Assembly: GCA_963790585.1 (NCBI GenBank)
Contig: CAWBOY010000006.1
Location: 682,001-746,000, forward strand
From: CAWBOY01 sp963790585
Lineage (GTDB): Bacteria > Planctomycetota > Planctomycetia > Gemmatales > Gemmataceae
Reading direction: 5' to 3'
Length of the DNA stretch: 64,000 bases
Each line of letters starts with the position of its first letter. Within the stretch, counting starts at the first letter, position 1. The notes beneath the pieces are model-generated. The model worked only from the letters and a program-made list of their open reading frames with translations. It was not told where the DNA came from and made no database searches. Both the position numbers and the translations under genes were made by a program. This document shows positions 56,440-64,000 of the stretch, piece after piece.

Positions 56440-58483
56440 ATGTGTAAAAGGATGGCCGCGTCGCTGTTGGTTGCTCTTGCTGGTCTTCTGACGGCTCAGA
56501 GCGCTTCAGCGTCTTACTGCGGCGCCTCCAGCTACAGCTCTTGCAATGAGCCTAGCTGTGACGCCCAGTGTTGTTTCCCTGCCGCCGCCCAAGAATGCCG
56601 CACCCGCTACAAGCTGGTGTGGGACACCCAACTCGAGAAGCGCTGGCACACGACGTACCAGACGCAATGCGAAACCGTGATGAAGGAAGTCTGCAAGACT
56701 TGCTACCGCGACGAATGCAAGACTTGCTACAAGACCTGCACCGAGACTGCCTACCAGACGGTTCAGGAAACCAAGACCAAGATGGTCAAGGAAACTTGCT
56801 ACAAGGACGTTTGCTACACGGTTTGCAAGCCCGTTTGCAAGACCATGTACAAGGAAGTTTGCGAGACGGTCTGCACCCCCGTGTGTGAGACGCACATGAA
56901 GGAATGCCGCTACACCGTCTGCAAGCGTATTCCCGAGACCTGCTTCAAGGACGTTTGCTACACCGTCTGCAAGCCGGTCTGCGAAACGCATTGCCACAAG
57001 GCTTGCCACCAGGTCTGCAAGACGATCTGCGAACAACACGTTCGTGACGTTTGCTACACCGTCTGCAAGCCGATCTGCGAGACGCACTACAAGGACGTAT
57101 GCGTCACCAACTGCCACCCAGTTTGCGAAACGTGCTACAAGAACGTTTGCAACACGACCTACACCACGGAGACCGAGACCTGCTTCAAGAACGTCACGAA
57201 GACGATCTGCGAGCCTGTCACGACCTGCAAAACCGTGAGCAAGTGCGTCGGCGAATGGGTCACCGAGGAATACACGGTTCCTGGTCGCAAGAAAGTAACT
57301 TGGGTTCGTGAGTGCGGTGGCTGCGGCGACAATGGCGGCTGCGGCTCCTGCGGCGGCTGCGACTTCGATCCATGTACCTGCAAGACCATCAGCAAACCCG
57401 GCAAATGGGTTCGCCAGGTCGAACAGGGCTGCGACGAAGTTCGTTGCCGCAAGGTCTACAAGACCCACCAGGAATGCCAGACTGTCCCCGTGACCACGAT
57501 GGTCAAGCGTTGCGTCACCGAGCAGGTTCCTTACACCGTGTGCAAGAAGATCCCGCACACGGAGATCAAGCAGGTTCCTTACACCGTCACGAAGATGGTA
57601 AAGGAAACCTCGATCAAACAGGTTCCTTACACCGTGACCAAGAACGTTACCGAAGTCATGCACAAGCAGATCCCGTACACGACCCAACGCACTGTACGCG
57701 GTGCGTATGTTGATTGTGCTGGATCGGCAAACGCAGGTGCCGCCGGAGCCGCTGGAGCTCCAGGTTGCGCAAGCTGTGCCAACGGTGGCAGCGGCGCGAT
57801 GGGTTACGAATTCGATGGCCCTGGCCGCACGTTCGTCGAAGGCGCGAGCTACGAGAAGACCTGGACGACGACCAGCACCAAGATGGTGCAGTGAGACCCA
57901 CACCAAGCAGGTTCCTTACACCAGCTACCGCACGGTCTCGGAAGAAGTCGTCAAGCAGATTCCTTACACGGTCCGCAAGATGGTTCCTCACACCATCACC
58001 AAGACGGTTCCTTACACCGTCACCGAGACCGTCCAGGAGACTCGCACCAAGACGGTTCCTTACACCGTCTGCAAGGAAGTCCCGTACACGGTCTGCAAGC
58101 AGGTTCCTTATACGATCTGCAAGCAGATTCCTTATACGGTTCACACCAAGGTTCCTTACACGGTCAAGGAATGCGTTCCCGTTACTGTCTCTAAGAAGGT
58201 TCCAGTGTGCGAAGAGAAGGAAGTCTGCGTCCGGAAGTTGAAATGGGTCCCGGTAGTGACCGAGTCCTGTGGCAACGGCTGTGATGCCGGCAAGCCCAGC
58301 CTGCTCGATCGCCTCTTCTCGAAGCGAATCGGCGGCCACTCTTGTGGCTGTGGCAGCAGCGAATGCTCGACCTGCTCCTCGGATTGCGGTTCGGCCCCAG
58401 TTGACGGCGGTTGCGGCTCGACGGTGGCTCCGGCCCCGATCGCTCCCGCGACGATGCCGACCAAACTGCCGCACGGCAACTAA
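56440..58483 (+). CDS. Secreted cysteine-rich YTV-repeat protein, frameshifted near 57890
   Basis: From ATG 56440 with a signal peptide 'AASLLVALAGLLTAQSASA'. The N-terminal two thirds consist of about 11-residue units with paired cysteines, such as 'VCYTVCKPVCETH' and 'DVCYTVCKP'; then come 'QVPYTVTKMV' units. After a frame break near 57890 the protein continues 'ETHTKQVPYTSYRTVSEEVV' and further 'VPYTVCKEVPYTVCKQVPYT' repeats, ending in a Cys/Gly-rich tail 'GGHSCGCGSSECSTCSSDCG'. YTV repeats are a planctomycete hallmark thought to be part of the cell wall or surface. About 680 codons in all. Many cysteines suggest disulphide cross-linking. Confidence 0.88.
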
Positions 58484-58517
58484 ACAACCTGATTAGCCGG
58501 ATAAAACTCTGACGACA

Positions 58518-58565
58518 ACAGGGGCGGGTGATGCTCAAACATCACCCGCCCCTGTTGCTTTTTTC
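58518..58565 (+). terminator. Intrinsic terminator
   Basis: A perfect 18-base stem (CAACAGGGGCGGGTGATG and its complement) with a 6-base loop, followed by CTTTTTT, 35 bp after the YTV gene stop. Confidence 0.92.
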
Positions 58566-58629
58566 ACCTCCATGACTTAATCTTCAGTATACTTATAAAG
58601 ATGGTGCATACTTATCCTGAGCACAACGC

Positions 58630-59360
58630 ATGATCGCTGCAACATACCTTCGCTCCCTCGGACATTGCCGAAGCGAATGAACGTTTGACCGGCCAAACAC
58701 CGCAAGAGATTCTCCGCTGGGCCGTCGAGACGTTTGCTCAGCAACTGACGATGGCCACCGCCTTTGGCGCGGAAGGATGCTGTCTCATCCACATGCTCGC
58801 GGAAATTGCACCGGATACGAATTTATTCAATCTCGACACGGGCTATCAGTTTGACGAGACGCTTGAGCTGCGCGAGCAGCATCCAGGATCGCTACGGTGT
58901 CGACATCGAGCTGGTCCGGCCTGAGCTGTCGGTGGCTGAATACGAAGCCGAGCATGGCGGGCCGCTTTATCGCATTCGGCCTGACCAGTGCTGTTACGAT
59001 CGCAAAATCGTGCCATTGCGCCGTAAGCTGGCTGGCTATCGCGCCTGGATTAGTGCCATTCGCCGCGACCAGACCACGGACCGGGCCAAGTCGGCAACCG
59101 TCGCCTGGGATGCCAAGTTTGGCCTCGTTAAAGTCAACCCCCTCCTGAATTGGACCAAGCTCGACGTGTGGAACTTCGTCATCAAGAACGATGTGCCCTA
59201 TAATCCCCTTCACGACCAAGGTTACCCGAGCATTGGCTGCAAGCCTTGCACCAGTCCCGTCAGTGCCGGCGCGGACGAGCGCGCGGGTCGTTGGGCCGGG
59301 ACCGGTAAGAAAGAATGCGGGCTGCATGTCATCGAACATCAAGGCGGCAGCGGCATTTGA
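58630..59360 (+). CDS. cysH: Phosphoadenosine/adenosine phosphosulfate reductase (CysH), frameshifted
   Basis: The likely start is ATG 58630 ('MIAA'), after which the frame shifts to 'FAPSDIAEANERLTGQTPQE'. The core is 'TMATAFGAEGCCLIHMLAEI', then a second break near 58885 leads to 'DRYGVDIELVRPELSVAEYE'. The iron-sulphur cysteines of the adenylylsulfate-type enzyme are all present: 'QCCYDRK', 'GCKPCTSPV' and 'KKECGLHVI'. The last also holds the catalytic Cys. It reduces activated sulfate to sulfite using thioredoxin. It stands directly before an Rrf2 regulator and sat, an assimilatory sulfate unit. Having four cluster cysteines, it may prefer APS over PAPS. Confidence 0.85.
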
Positions 59361-59377
59361 GAGAATGGGGATGATCG

Positions 59378-59812
59378 ATGCGCGTGTCCGCGAAAGGTGA
59401 ATATGCTTGCGTCGCCATGCTCGAATTGGCGGCGAACTACAAGGAGCCTGCGCCCGTCCGGATCAAGGCCATCGCCGACTCGCAGGGAATTCCCCAACGT
59501 TTTCTGGTGCAAATCCTGTTGCAATTGAAGACAGCCGGCCTCGTTAACAGTGTGCGCGGCGCCTCCGGTGGCTATCAGCTCGCCCGCCCGCCGGAGAACA
59601 TCTCCGTCGCCTCGATCATCAACGCCATCGACGACCGTACGCTCGCGCCGCGCTCGGCGCTCGCCGAAGCCAACCGAACTCCCGTTGTCGAGGCTCTCCT
59701 CTCCGTCTGGCATGAAATCCGTCTCACGGAGCAGCAGCTTCTCGAAAGTATGACCCTGTCGGACCTGATCCGGCGGTCGCAGCAGAGTCATTCGTTGTCG
59801 TATCAGATATGA
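59378..59812 (+). CDS. Rrf2 family transcriptional regulator
   Basis: 144 residues. The winged helix begins 'MRVSAKGEYACVAMLELAAN' and continues 'IADSQGIPQRFLVQILLQLK', with the wing 'LVNSVRGASGGYQLARPPEN', all diagnostic of Rrf2. Only one cysteine (residue 11) is present, so the three-cysteine cluster of IscR-type members is missing. It is more like CymR, which controls cysteine metabolism through protein partners. Placed between cysH (18 bp) and sat (52 bp), it most likely controls this sulfate operon. Confidence 0.88.
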   Translation: MRVSAKGEYACVAMLELAANYKEPAPVRIKAIADSQGIPQRFLVQILLQLKTAGLVNSVRGASGGYQLARPPENISVASIINAIDDRTLAPRSALAEANRTPVVEALLSVWHEIRLTEQQLLESMTLSDLIRRSQQSHSLSYQI

Positions 59813-59864
59813 AGGATTGTCGAGGGCGTCCGTTGTAGTGTTAAACGAGTAATGGAGTATCGCT

Positions 59865-61124
59865 ATGTCCGATTTGATCCCTCCCCACGGCGGCTTGAGC
59901 GAACCGGTCAGTCGCAACGTTCCCGCTGAGCAGGTCGCCGATTTCAAGGCGAAAGCCGCTTCGTTGCCGCGCGTGCCGGTCAGTGATGCCGATCTCTCGA
60001 CCCTTTACCGCATCGGCGACGGCGGCCTCAGCCCGCTGACGGGACCGATGACAAGCGAGGTCTTCAACCGCGTCCTCGACGAAGAGCATATCGTCCACAA
60101 CGGCGCTCGCTATGCCTGGACGATCCCGCTCGCCTTCCCCGTGGACGACGCTCTCGCCAAGACGCTGAGCGTCGGCAAGACCGTGGCCCTCGTCAATGCC
60201 CGCAACGAGATCGTCGGCACTCTCGACATCAAGGATATCTATCCATTCAACAAGGAAAAATATCTCAAAAGCGTCTATAGCACCGACCGCTGGGACCATC
60301 CCGGCGGCCGGATGATTCAGAACGAGACACGCGGTACTCTTCTCGGCGGCGACGTCCACGTTTTGCCGCAGCCGAAGCACCCGGAATATGGCAAGTATGT
60401 CCTCTCGCCGCGCGAGACGCGGGCGCTGTTTCAAAAGAAGGGTTGGCAGCGCGTCGTCGCGTTTCAGACGCGCAATCCGCTGCATCGCGCTCATGAATAC
60501 GCCCTGGTCGCCGGCCTCGAACGGCTCACGAAAGCCGGCTTTTTCGCCGGCGCCGTGCTCAATCCACTGATCGGCGAGACCAAGGGCGACGACGTCGATG
60601 CCGTCACGCGCATGCGCACCTATGAGGCCTTGGTGAGTAATAAGGCCCTCGGCCAAGGTGACTCGGACGTGGAGCTGTGGAAGAAAACCGGCGCCGAGAT
60701 CGCCGATCGCATCATTCTGCTCGGCCTGGACATCAAGATGTTCTACGCCGGCCCGAAGGAAGCGATCATGCACGCCATCTATCGCCAAAACTTCGGCTTC
60801 ACCGACATCGTCATCGGCCGCAAACACGCGGATGCGCCTTATGAGGATGGCAAAGACATCTGGGACGGCCTCGCCGCCCAGCGCAAGTTTGATGAGCTGA
60901 AAGGCGACCTGAAGATTCAGCCGGTGAAAGTCGGCTTCGCGGCCTACTACGAAGAACTGGGCCGCGTCGGCCTCGTCGACGACTGGGGACCCAAGGGTTA
61001 CAAGCAAGTCTCGATCAGCGGCCGTGACCTCCGCGAGACGCTACGCAAAGGCGAGCTTCCCGACGCCCGCGTCATGCGCCCCGAAACCGCCCGCATCCTT
61101 ATCGAGACGATGAAAGCAAGATAG
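59865..61124 (+). CDS. sat: Sulfate adenylyltransferase
   Basis: 419 residues, intact. It makes adenylylsulfate from ATP and sulfate. The nucleotide site 'VVAFQTRNPLHRAHEYALVA' has the QTRN and HRAH motifs; 'VGFAAYYEELGRVGLVDDWG' and 'SGRDLRETLRKGELPDARVM' are the expected C-terminal blocks. 'DIVIGRKHADAPYEDGKDIW' matches the family's active-site loop, though the usual GRDHAG reads GRKHAD, a mild change. It follows the Rrf2 gene by 52 bp. A single-polypeptide Sat rather than CysND is used here. Confidence 0.93.
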   Translation: MSDLIPPHGGLSEPVSRNVPAEQVADFKAKAASLPRVPVSDADLSTLYRIGDGGLSPLTGPMTSEVFNRVLDEEHIVHNGARYAWTIPLAFPVDDALAKTLSVGKTVALVNARNEIVGTLDIKDIYPFNKEKYLKSVYSTDRWDHPGGRMIQNETRGTLLGGDVHVLPQPKHPEYGKYVLSPRETRALFQKKGWQRVVAFQTRNPLHRAHEYALVAGLERLTKAGFFAGAVLNPLIGETKGDDVDAVTRMRTYEALVSNKALGQGDSDVELWKKTGAEIADRIILLGLDIKMFYAGPKEAIMHAIYRQNFGFTDIVIGRKHADAPYEDGKDIWDGLAAQRKFDELKGDLKIQPVKVGFAAYYEELGRVGLVDDWGPKGYKQVSISGRDLRETLRKGELPDARVMRPETARILIETMKAR

Positions 61125-61135
61125 TCAACGTGACC

Positions 61136-61214
61136 CAGCCTGAAACGTAAGCGAAGAGCATTTGTATTTATTAATTCAAAATACAAATGCTCTTCGCTCA
61201 CGCTTCAGGCTCGG
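61136..61214. repeat. S-family palindrome, copy 2
   Basis: Arms start CAGCCTGAAACGTAAGCGAA, with copy 1 at 30965. An extra half arm (CGCTGAAGCTTCAGGCTCG) follows at about 61231. It lies just after sat. Confidence 0.87.
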
Positions 61215-61324
61215 TAATAGAAAGGCTTTCTCGCTGAAGCTTCAGGCTCGATCCGACCGTTTCGCGCTCAAAAGGTCAGCTGCCCAAGTTGTGCAAGCAG
61301 GAAACGAAGGATAGACCAATTTGG

Positions 61325-61520
61325 GCGTGCCTCTCGATTTTGCCACTGGCAGCGACCACAGGATGCGAGGACCGAGATGCAAAAAAACTGCATCACGTTT
61401 GTAGCTCAGTCCCAGGCTCTAAACGATTGGTATTATTGATCTTCCATCAACAACAGGGACCGAGATGCAAACAAATCCTGAGTCAAACCCCCTTGCACCG
61501 TGGTCTAGTCAAACCGTGAC
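61325..61520. repeat. D-family dispersed repeat, copy 2
   Basis: Matches the copy at 24635 over GTGCCTCTCGATTTTG, GGATGCGAGGACC, TGCAAAAAAACTGCAT and TTGGTATTATTGAT. It ends near TGGTCTAGTCAAA, which resembles GGCCTGGTCAAAA in copy 1. The rest of the gap (61521-61638) shows nothing I can support. Confidence 0.6.
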
Positions 61521-61638
61521 TGCCAAATTCGGGGGCCACACCCACCAATTTCCTCTCTGGATCTTCGCGCCGGCAGCGGCTATACGCGGCGAAGGCGGGG
61601 AAAAATTTCGTTCATGATCTGAGATCGATGAAGGAAAG

Positions 61639-62865
61639 ATGGGTAACGTAGCGTTCGTTGGGGCGCGGGTTCGCGCTCTTGGGATTAGATTGGCTGATCT
61701 GCAACGGCCCCTGCGAATCTTGCCGGCGGTTCGTTGGGGGGAAGATGTCGAGCGAGCATTTTTTGATGGCGGCGCGCGAAAACTTCCGGCGGTTACGGCT
61801 GATTCCTATCCACCTCTCGCATTCAATCCAGATACCCACCATCAAACGCTCGGTAATCTCGAAAAAGATGTGCAGCGCTCACTTGGCTCAAAGCATCCGG
61901 CTGGCTCGCTGATGCTGCGCCGCTGCGCGGAGTGTCGGGATGTCGTCGATCTGCTCAGGGCACGTGGCACGAGCAAATTTCCTGCGCTCTCGGCCAAGCT
62001 CTATGGGCATTCGCAAGAGATTTGCGGCGGGGTGCGGCTGTCGTATTTGGGCCGAGTGTTGATGAAGCGCATGCCGCCGAGCGAGGTGCCGGCAACTTCG
62101 CTTACTGCCGAAGAAGCGGCACGCCAGCTGAGCGCTCGCTTTCAAGCCTTTTTCGGTGCGACGACGCAGGTGCGAGTTGAGTTGACCCGGCGGCTATCGG
62201 CGGACGCAGCCGCGGGCGGGTCAGCGCTCAAGGTGCGCATGGGAGCGACCTTCGCGGCCCGTGATGTTCATCTGCTCGAAGTGCATGAAGGTTGGGTTCA
62301 TTTGGGTACGACGCTTAATGCGCGGGCCCAGCCGATCATCACTTTTCTGACCGGTAATCTTCCGTCGACGACCGTGACGCAGGAAGGGCTCGCCGTGCTA
62401 ACGGAGATGTTGGCGGGGGCTTCTCACGGGGCCCGGCTGCGGCGGCTAGGCGAGCGCGTCGAAGCGGTGGCCCGGGCCGAGGCGGGGGCAGATTTCCTGG
62501 AGATATATCGCTTTTTTTTGGACCAAGGTTGCCCGCCGCGCGACGCCTATCAACAGAGCGCCCGCATATTTCGCGGCAGTCTGCCCAACGGCGGGCCTTT
62601 CACCAAAGACATCAGTTATAGCAAAGGTCTATTGCTCGTGGCCGCGTTTTTGCGAAGCGCCGCGCTCGAAGGCCGACTGGATTTGGCGCCGCTGCTTTTT
62701 ACCGGAAAAACGGCCTTGTTTGAGTTGCCCGATCTGACACGTCTCGCCGACGAAGGCTACCTTGCCGCACCACAATATCTCCCACCGCCCTTCTCACGGC
62801 CGGCTGAGCTGTCGGCATGTCTCGCCTCCAAGTTTCCCGCAATTCGGAAAGTAATTTGGTTTTGA
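61639..62865 (+). CDS. DUF1704 (QEGLA-motif) protein, putative metalloprotease-like
   Basis: 408 residues. The family's namesake 'TVTQEGLAVLTEMLAG' is present, preceded by 'VHLLEVHEGWVHLGTTLNAR' in the place of its HExxH-like metal site. The N-terminal half has 'FPALSAKLYGHSQEICGGVR' and the C-terminal 'DISYSKGLLLVAAFLRSAAL' and 'LTGKTALFEL'-like blocks ('LLFTGKTALFELPDLTRLA'). Family members are annotated as flavohaemoglobin-expression modulators. The family also contains eukaryotic tubulin carboxypeptidases, so a peptidase role is plausible. The exact start is uncertain; no strong ribosome site was seen. Confidence 0.82.
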   Translation: MGNVAFVGARVRALGIRLADLQRPLRILPAVRWGEDVERAFFDGGARKLPAVTADSYPPLAFNPDTHHQTLGNLEKDVQRSLGSKHPAGSLMLRRCAECRDVVDLLRARGTSKFPALSAKLYGHSQEICGGVRLSYLGRVLMKRMPPSEVPATSLTAEEAARQLSARFQAFFGATTQVRVELTRRLSADAAAGGSALKVRMGATFAARDVHLLEVHEGWVHLGTTLNARAQPIITFLTGNLPSTTVTQEGLAVLTEMLAGASHGARLRRLGERVEAVARAEAGADFLEIYRFFLDQGCPPRDAYQQSARIFRGSLPNGGPFTKDISYSKGLLLVAAFLRSAALEGRLDLAPLLFTGKTALFELPDLTRLADEGYLAAPQYLPPPFSRPAELSACLASKFPAIRKVIWF

Positions 62866-63215
62866 GAAGCCAACGGTCGACAGATCGTCCCGATCCGCAT
62901 AATCCGCCGTTGTCTAGAAATAGTTTCCATTCCGCCTTTCTTTTTTCTCAAGTCGTATCAAACTGCGCTACTTCCACCGATCACACTCGACAAGCCTCAG
63001 CTGCGACCTGAGCAAAAAAAGACGGATTCTCCGCTGACGGCGCTCGTGCGGCCATAAACGCCTCCCGAGTGGCATAGTTGGCAATTTGAACCAGCTTTTC
63101 TCTGGCGAGCCCGCTGCCTTCGGGCAATGTTCTCTTGACGCGGAATGAGCCGCTCGAACAGTCGGCGGTCATCCATCCAACAGATCACCCGGTTTTCCTT
63201 TAGGAGAGACGAATC
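62866..63215. other. Intergenic stretch with promoter region of small secreted gene
   Basis: No gene supportable here. TTGACG at about 63134 could be a -35 box, but no clear -10 follows. The gene at 63216 has a good TAGGAGAG ribosome site. Confidence 0.35.
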
Positions 63216-63677
63216 ATGAAGCGCTTCATTCTGGCGGGCATCGTGGCCCTGGCATTAGCGGCGGTCACGGAGCAACAAGCCTCGGCGGGTTTCAAGATGA
63301 GCATCAGCGGCGGCTTCAACGCCAGCATGGAATGCACTGGCTTCTGCTGGACCAGCAGCTTCAACTGCAATCCCGTCAGTCCTTGCTATCCAAGCCCTTG
63401 CTACGCTGGGTCGTGTGGCTATCCGTCCTACCCGTATGGCTATGCCTATGCCCCGACCTATGCTGACTACAACGCGGCAGGCACCTATGCCCAGCCAGCC
63501 CCAACAGCCGCCGTTCAATCAGCTCCCAAGACCGCGCCGGCCGCAACGGCGCCGCGCCCCGCGACCTACACGCCCGCCGCGATTTATCCGGTCGGCTACT
63601 ACCAGAACATGGGTTACGGCAACGGCTACAACGCTAATGGCTACGGCGCGACACCAGCTTACTGGTATGGCCGTTGA
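63216..63677 (+). CDS. Small secreted Tyr/Pro-rich protein
   Basis: 153 residues. Signal peptide 'RFILAGIVALALAAVTEQQA' ending ASA-G. The mature part begins with six cysteines in 'MECTGFCWTSSFNCNPVSPC' and the following 'YPSPCYAGSCGYPSYPYGYA', then an Ala/Pro/Thr-rich stretch and a Gly/Tyr/Asn-rich tail 'YGNGYNANGYGATPAYWYG'. This composition fits a structural surface protein. A second signal-peptide gene starts 253 bp downstream, and a terminator-like hairpin follows it. Confidence 0.78.
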   Translation: MKRFILAGIVALALAAVTEQQASAGFKMSISGGFNASMECTGFCWTSSFNCNPVSPCYPSPCYAGSCGYPSYPYGYAYAPTYADYNAAGTYAQPAPTAAVQSAPKTAPAATAPRPATYTPAAIYPVGYYQNMGYGNGYNANGYGATPAYWYGR

Positions 63678-63702
63678 GCGAGCGTCAGTCGTCTCTCCTC
63701 TG

Positions 63703-63732
63703 ACGCCCGCGATTCAATTACGCGGGCGTTTT
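63703..63732 (+). terminator. Intrinsic terminator
   Basis: A 9-base stem (ACGCCCGCG / CGCGGGCGT) with loop ATTCAATTA-like bases and then TTTTC, 26 bp after the preceding stop. Confidence 0.75.
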
Positions 63733-63930
63733 CTATTGCGCCGCATAGCACGTTCATGCACGTCGTATACGATTGACCGGCTCTGACGAGAGTGGCGTAG
63801 CCGACTTGAGTCCAAGTAAACTTATTGACGTGTTTTGCCTGGACCTGACCTCCCGGACGAGGAATCTTTGAGCGCCGCCGGGATGATCCCGATGGCGGTC
63901 AGGAAGCCCTTCTCTTCGGGAGACTACCGG

Positions 63931-64000
63931 ATGAAAAAACTGTATTTTGTGGCCTCGTTGGCTCTGCTGGGCATGGCAATGCCCGCAAGTGCGAACGGCA
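63931..64000 (+). CDS. Secreted protein, truncated at window edge
   Basis: ATG 63931 after a TCGGGAGAC site begins 'MKKLYFVASLALLGMAMPAS' and then ANG, a signal peptide cut by the end of the window. The start is like that of the small secreted protein at 63216, so the two may be related. Confidence 0.6.
   Translation, partial: MKKLYFVASLALLGMAMPASANG

Noticed and set aside
56506..57906. 466-codon minus-strand frame opposite the YTV gene
   Set aside because: Shadow frame kept open by the repeats; the plus strand has signal peptide, ribosome site and YTV units.
59841..61007. 388-codon minus-strand frame opposite sat
   Set aside because: Shadow of the clearly identified sulfate adenylyltransferase.
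62981..63188. Short minus-strand frames before the secreted protein gene
   Set aside because: No ribosome site, no domain, and composition unlike neighbouring genes.

Overview
The window looks like part of a chromosome from a planctomycete, probably Gemmataceae-like. The signs are a large cysteine-rich secreted protein built from YTV repeats (a planctomycete-type repeat), several HEAT-repeat secreted proteins, two Uma2/DUF820 proteins, a run of four large planctomycete-style paralogs, high GC, and a carotenoid cluster of the CrtN/CrtP plus glycosyltransferase plus acyltransferase kind. No rRNA, tRNA, CRISPR or intact transposase was seen.

Layout. 1-3.8 kb: two HEAT-repeat proteins. 3.6-7.5 kb (minus): a phosphonate degradation operon (DUF5690 membrane protein, PhnZ-like HD oxygenase, phosphonoacetaldehyde hydrolase, FAD oxidoreductase). 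7.7-9.7 kb: a lipoprotein, a chromosomal-type parB, and directly upstream of it a dense array of 13 parS-like palindromes. 10-13 kb: a cytidylyltransferase-like and a PseG-like sugar enzyme, and an Rpn-like nuclease. 13-20.4 kb: PolX, then a carotenoid/glycolipid cluster. 20.5-29 kb: purF, a Pro/Thr-rich secreted protein, DUF3224, DUF2089, a methyltransferase, Uma2 and UbiA. 29.2-36 kb: nusA-infB-ylxP-rbfA with a terminator-bearing nusA leader, then an EndoIII-like protein. 36-41.8 kb: an MBOAT/SGNH O-acylation pair, a TPR protein and yebC. 41.8-44 kb: Uma2, a decayed gene and a VapBC-like pair. 44-51.2 kb: four tandem paralogs, each followed by a copy of the same palindromic element. 51-56 kb: small hypotheticals, a methyltransferase, a zinc-ribbon protein and DUF4058. 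56-64 kb: the YTV protein, cysH-rrf2-sat, a DUF1704 protein and small secreted proteins.

Two features cut across the window. First, about half of the genes, including essential ones such as infB, carry single-base frame breaks while their protein sequence continues cleanly in another frame. This points to uncorrected indel errors in the assembly rather than gene decay, and coordinates of such genes are given as the reconstructed span. Second, many intergenic gaps hold one of several unrelated families of nested palindromes (two small hairpins that are inverted copies of each other), which probably act as mobile repeats and some as terminators.

The most striking element is the parS-like array: 13 copies of TGTTCCGCGCGGAACA (or one-base variants) in 435 bp, organised like a plasmid sopC centromere but paired with a Spo0J/ParB-type protein and with no parA beside it.
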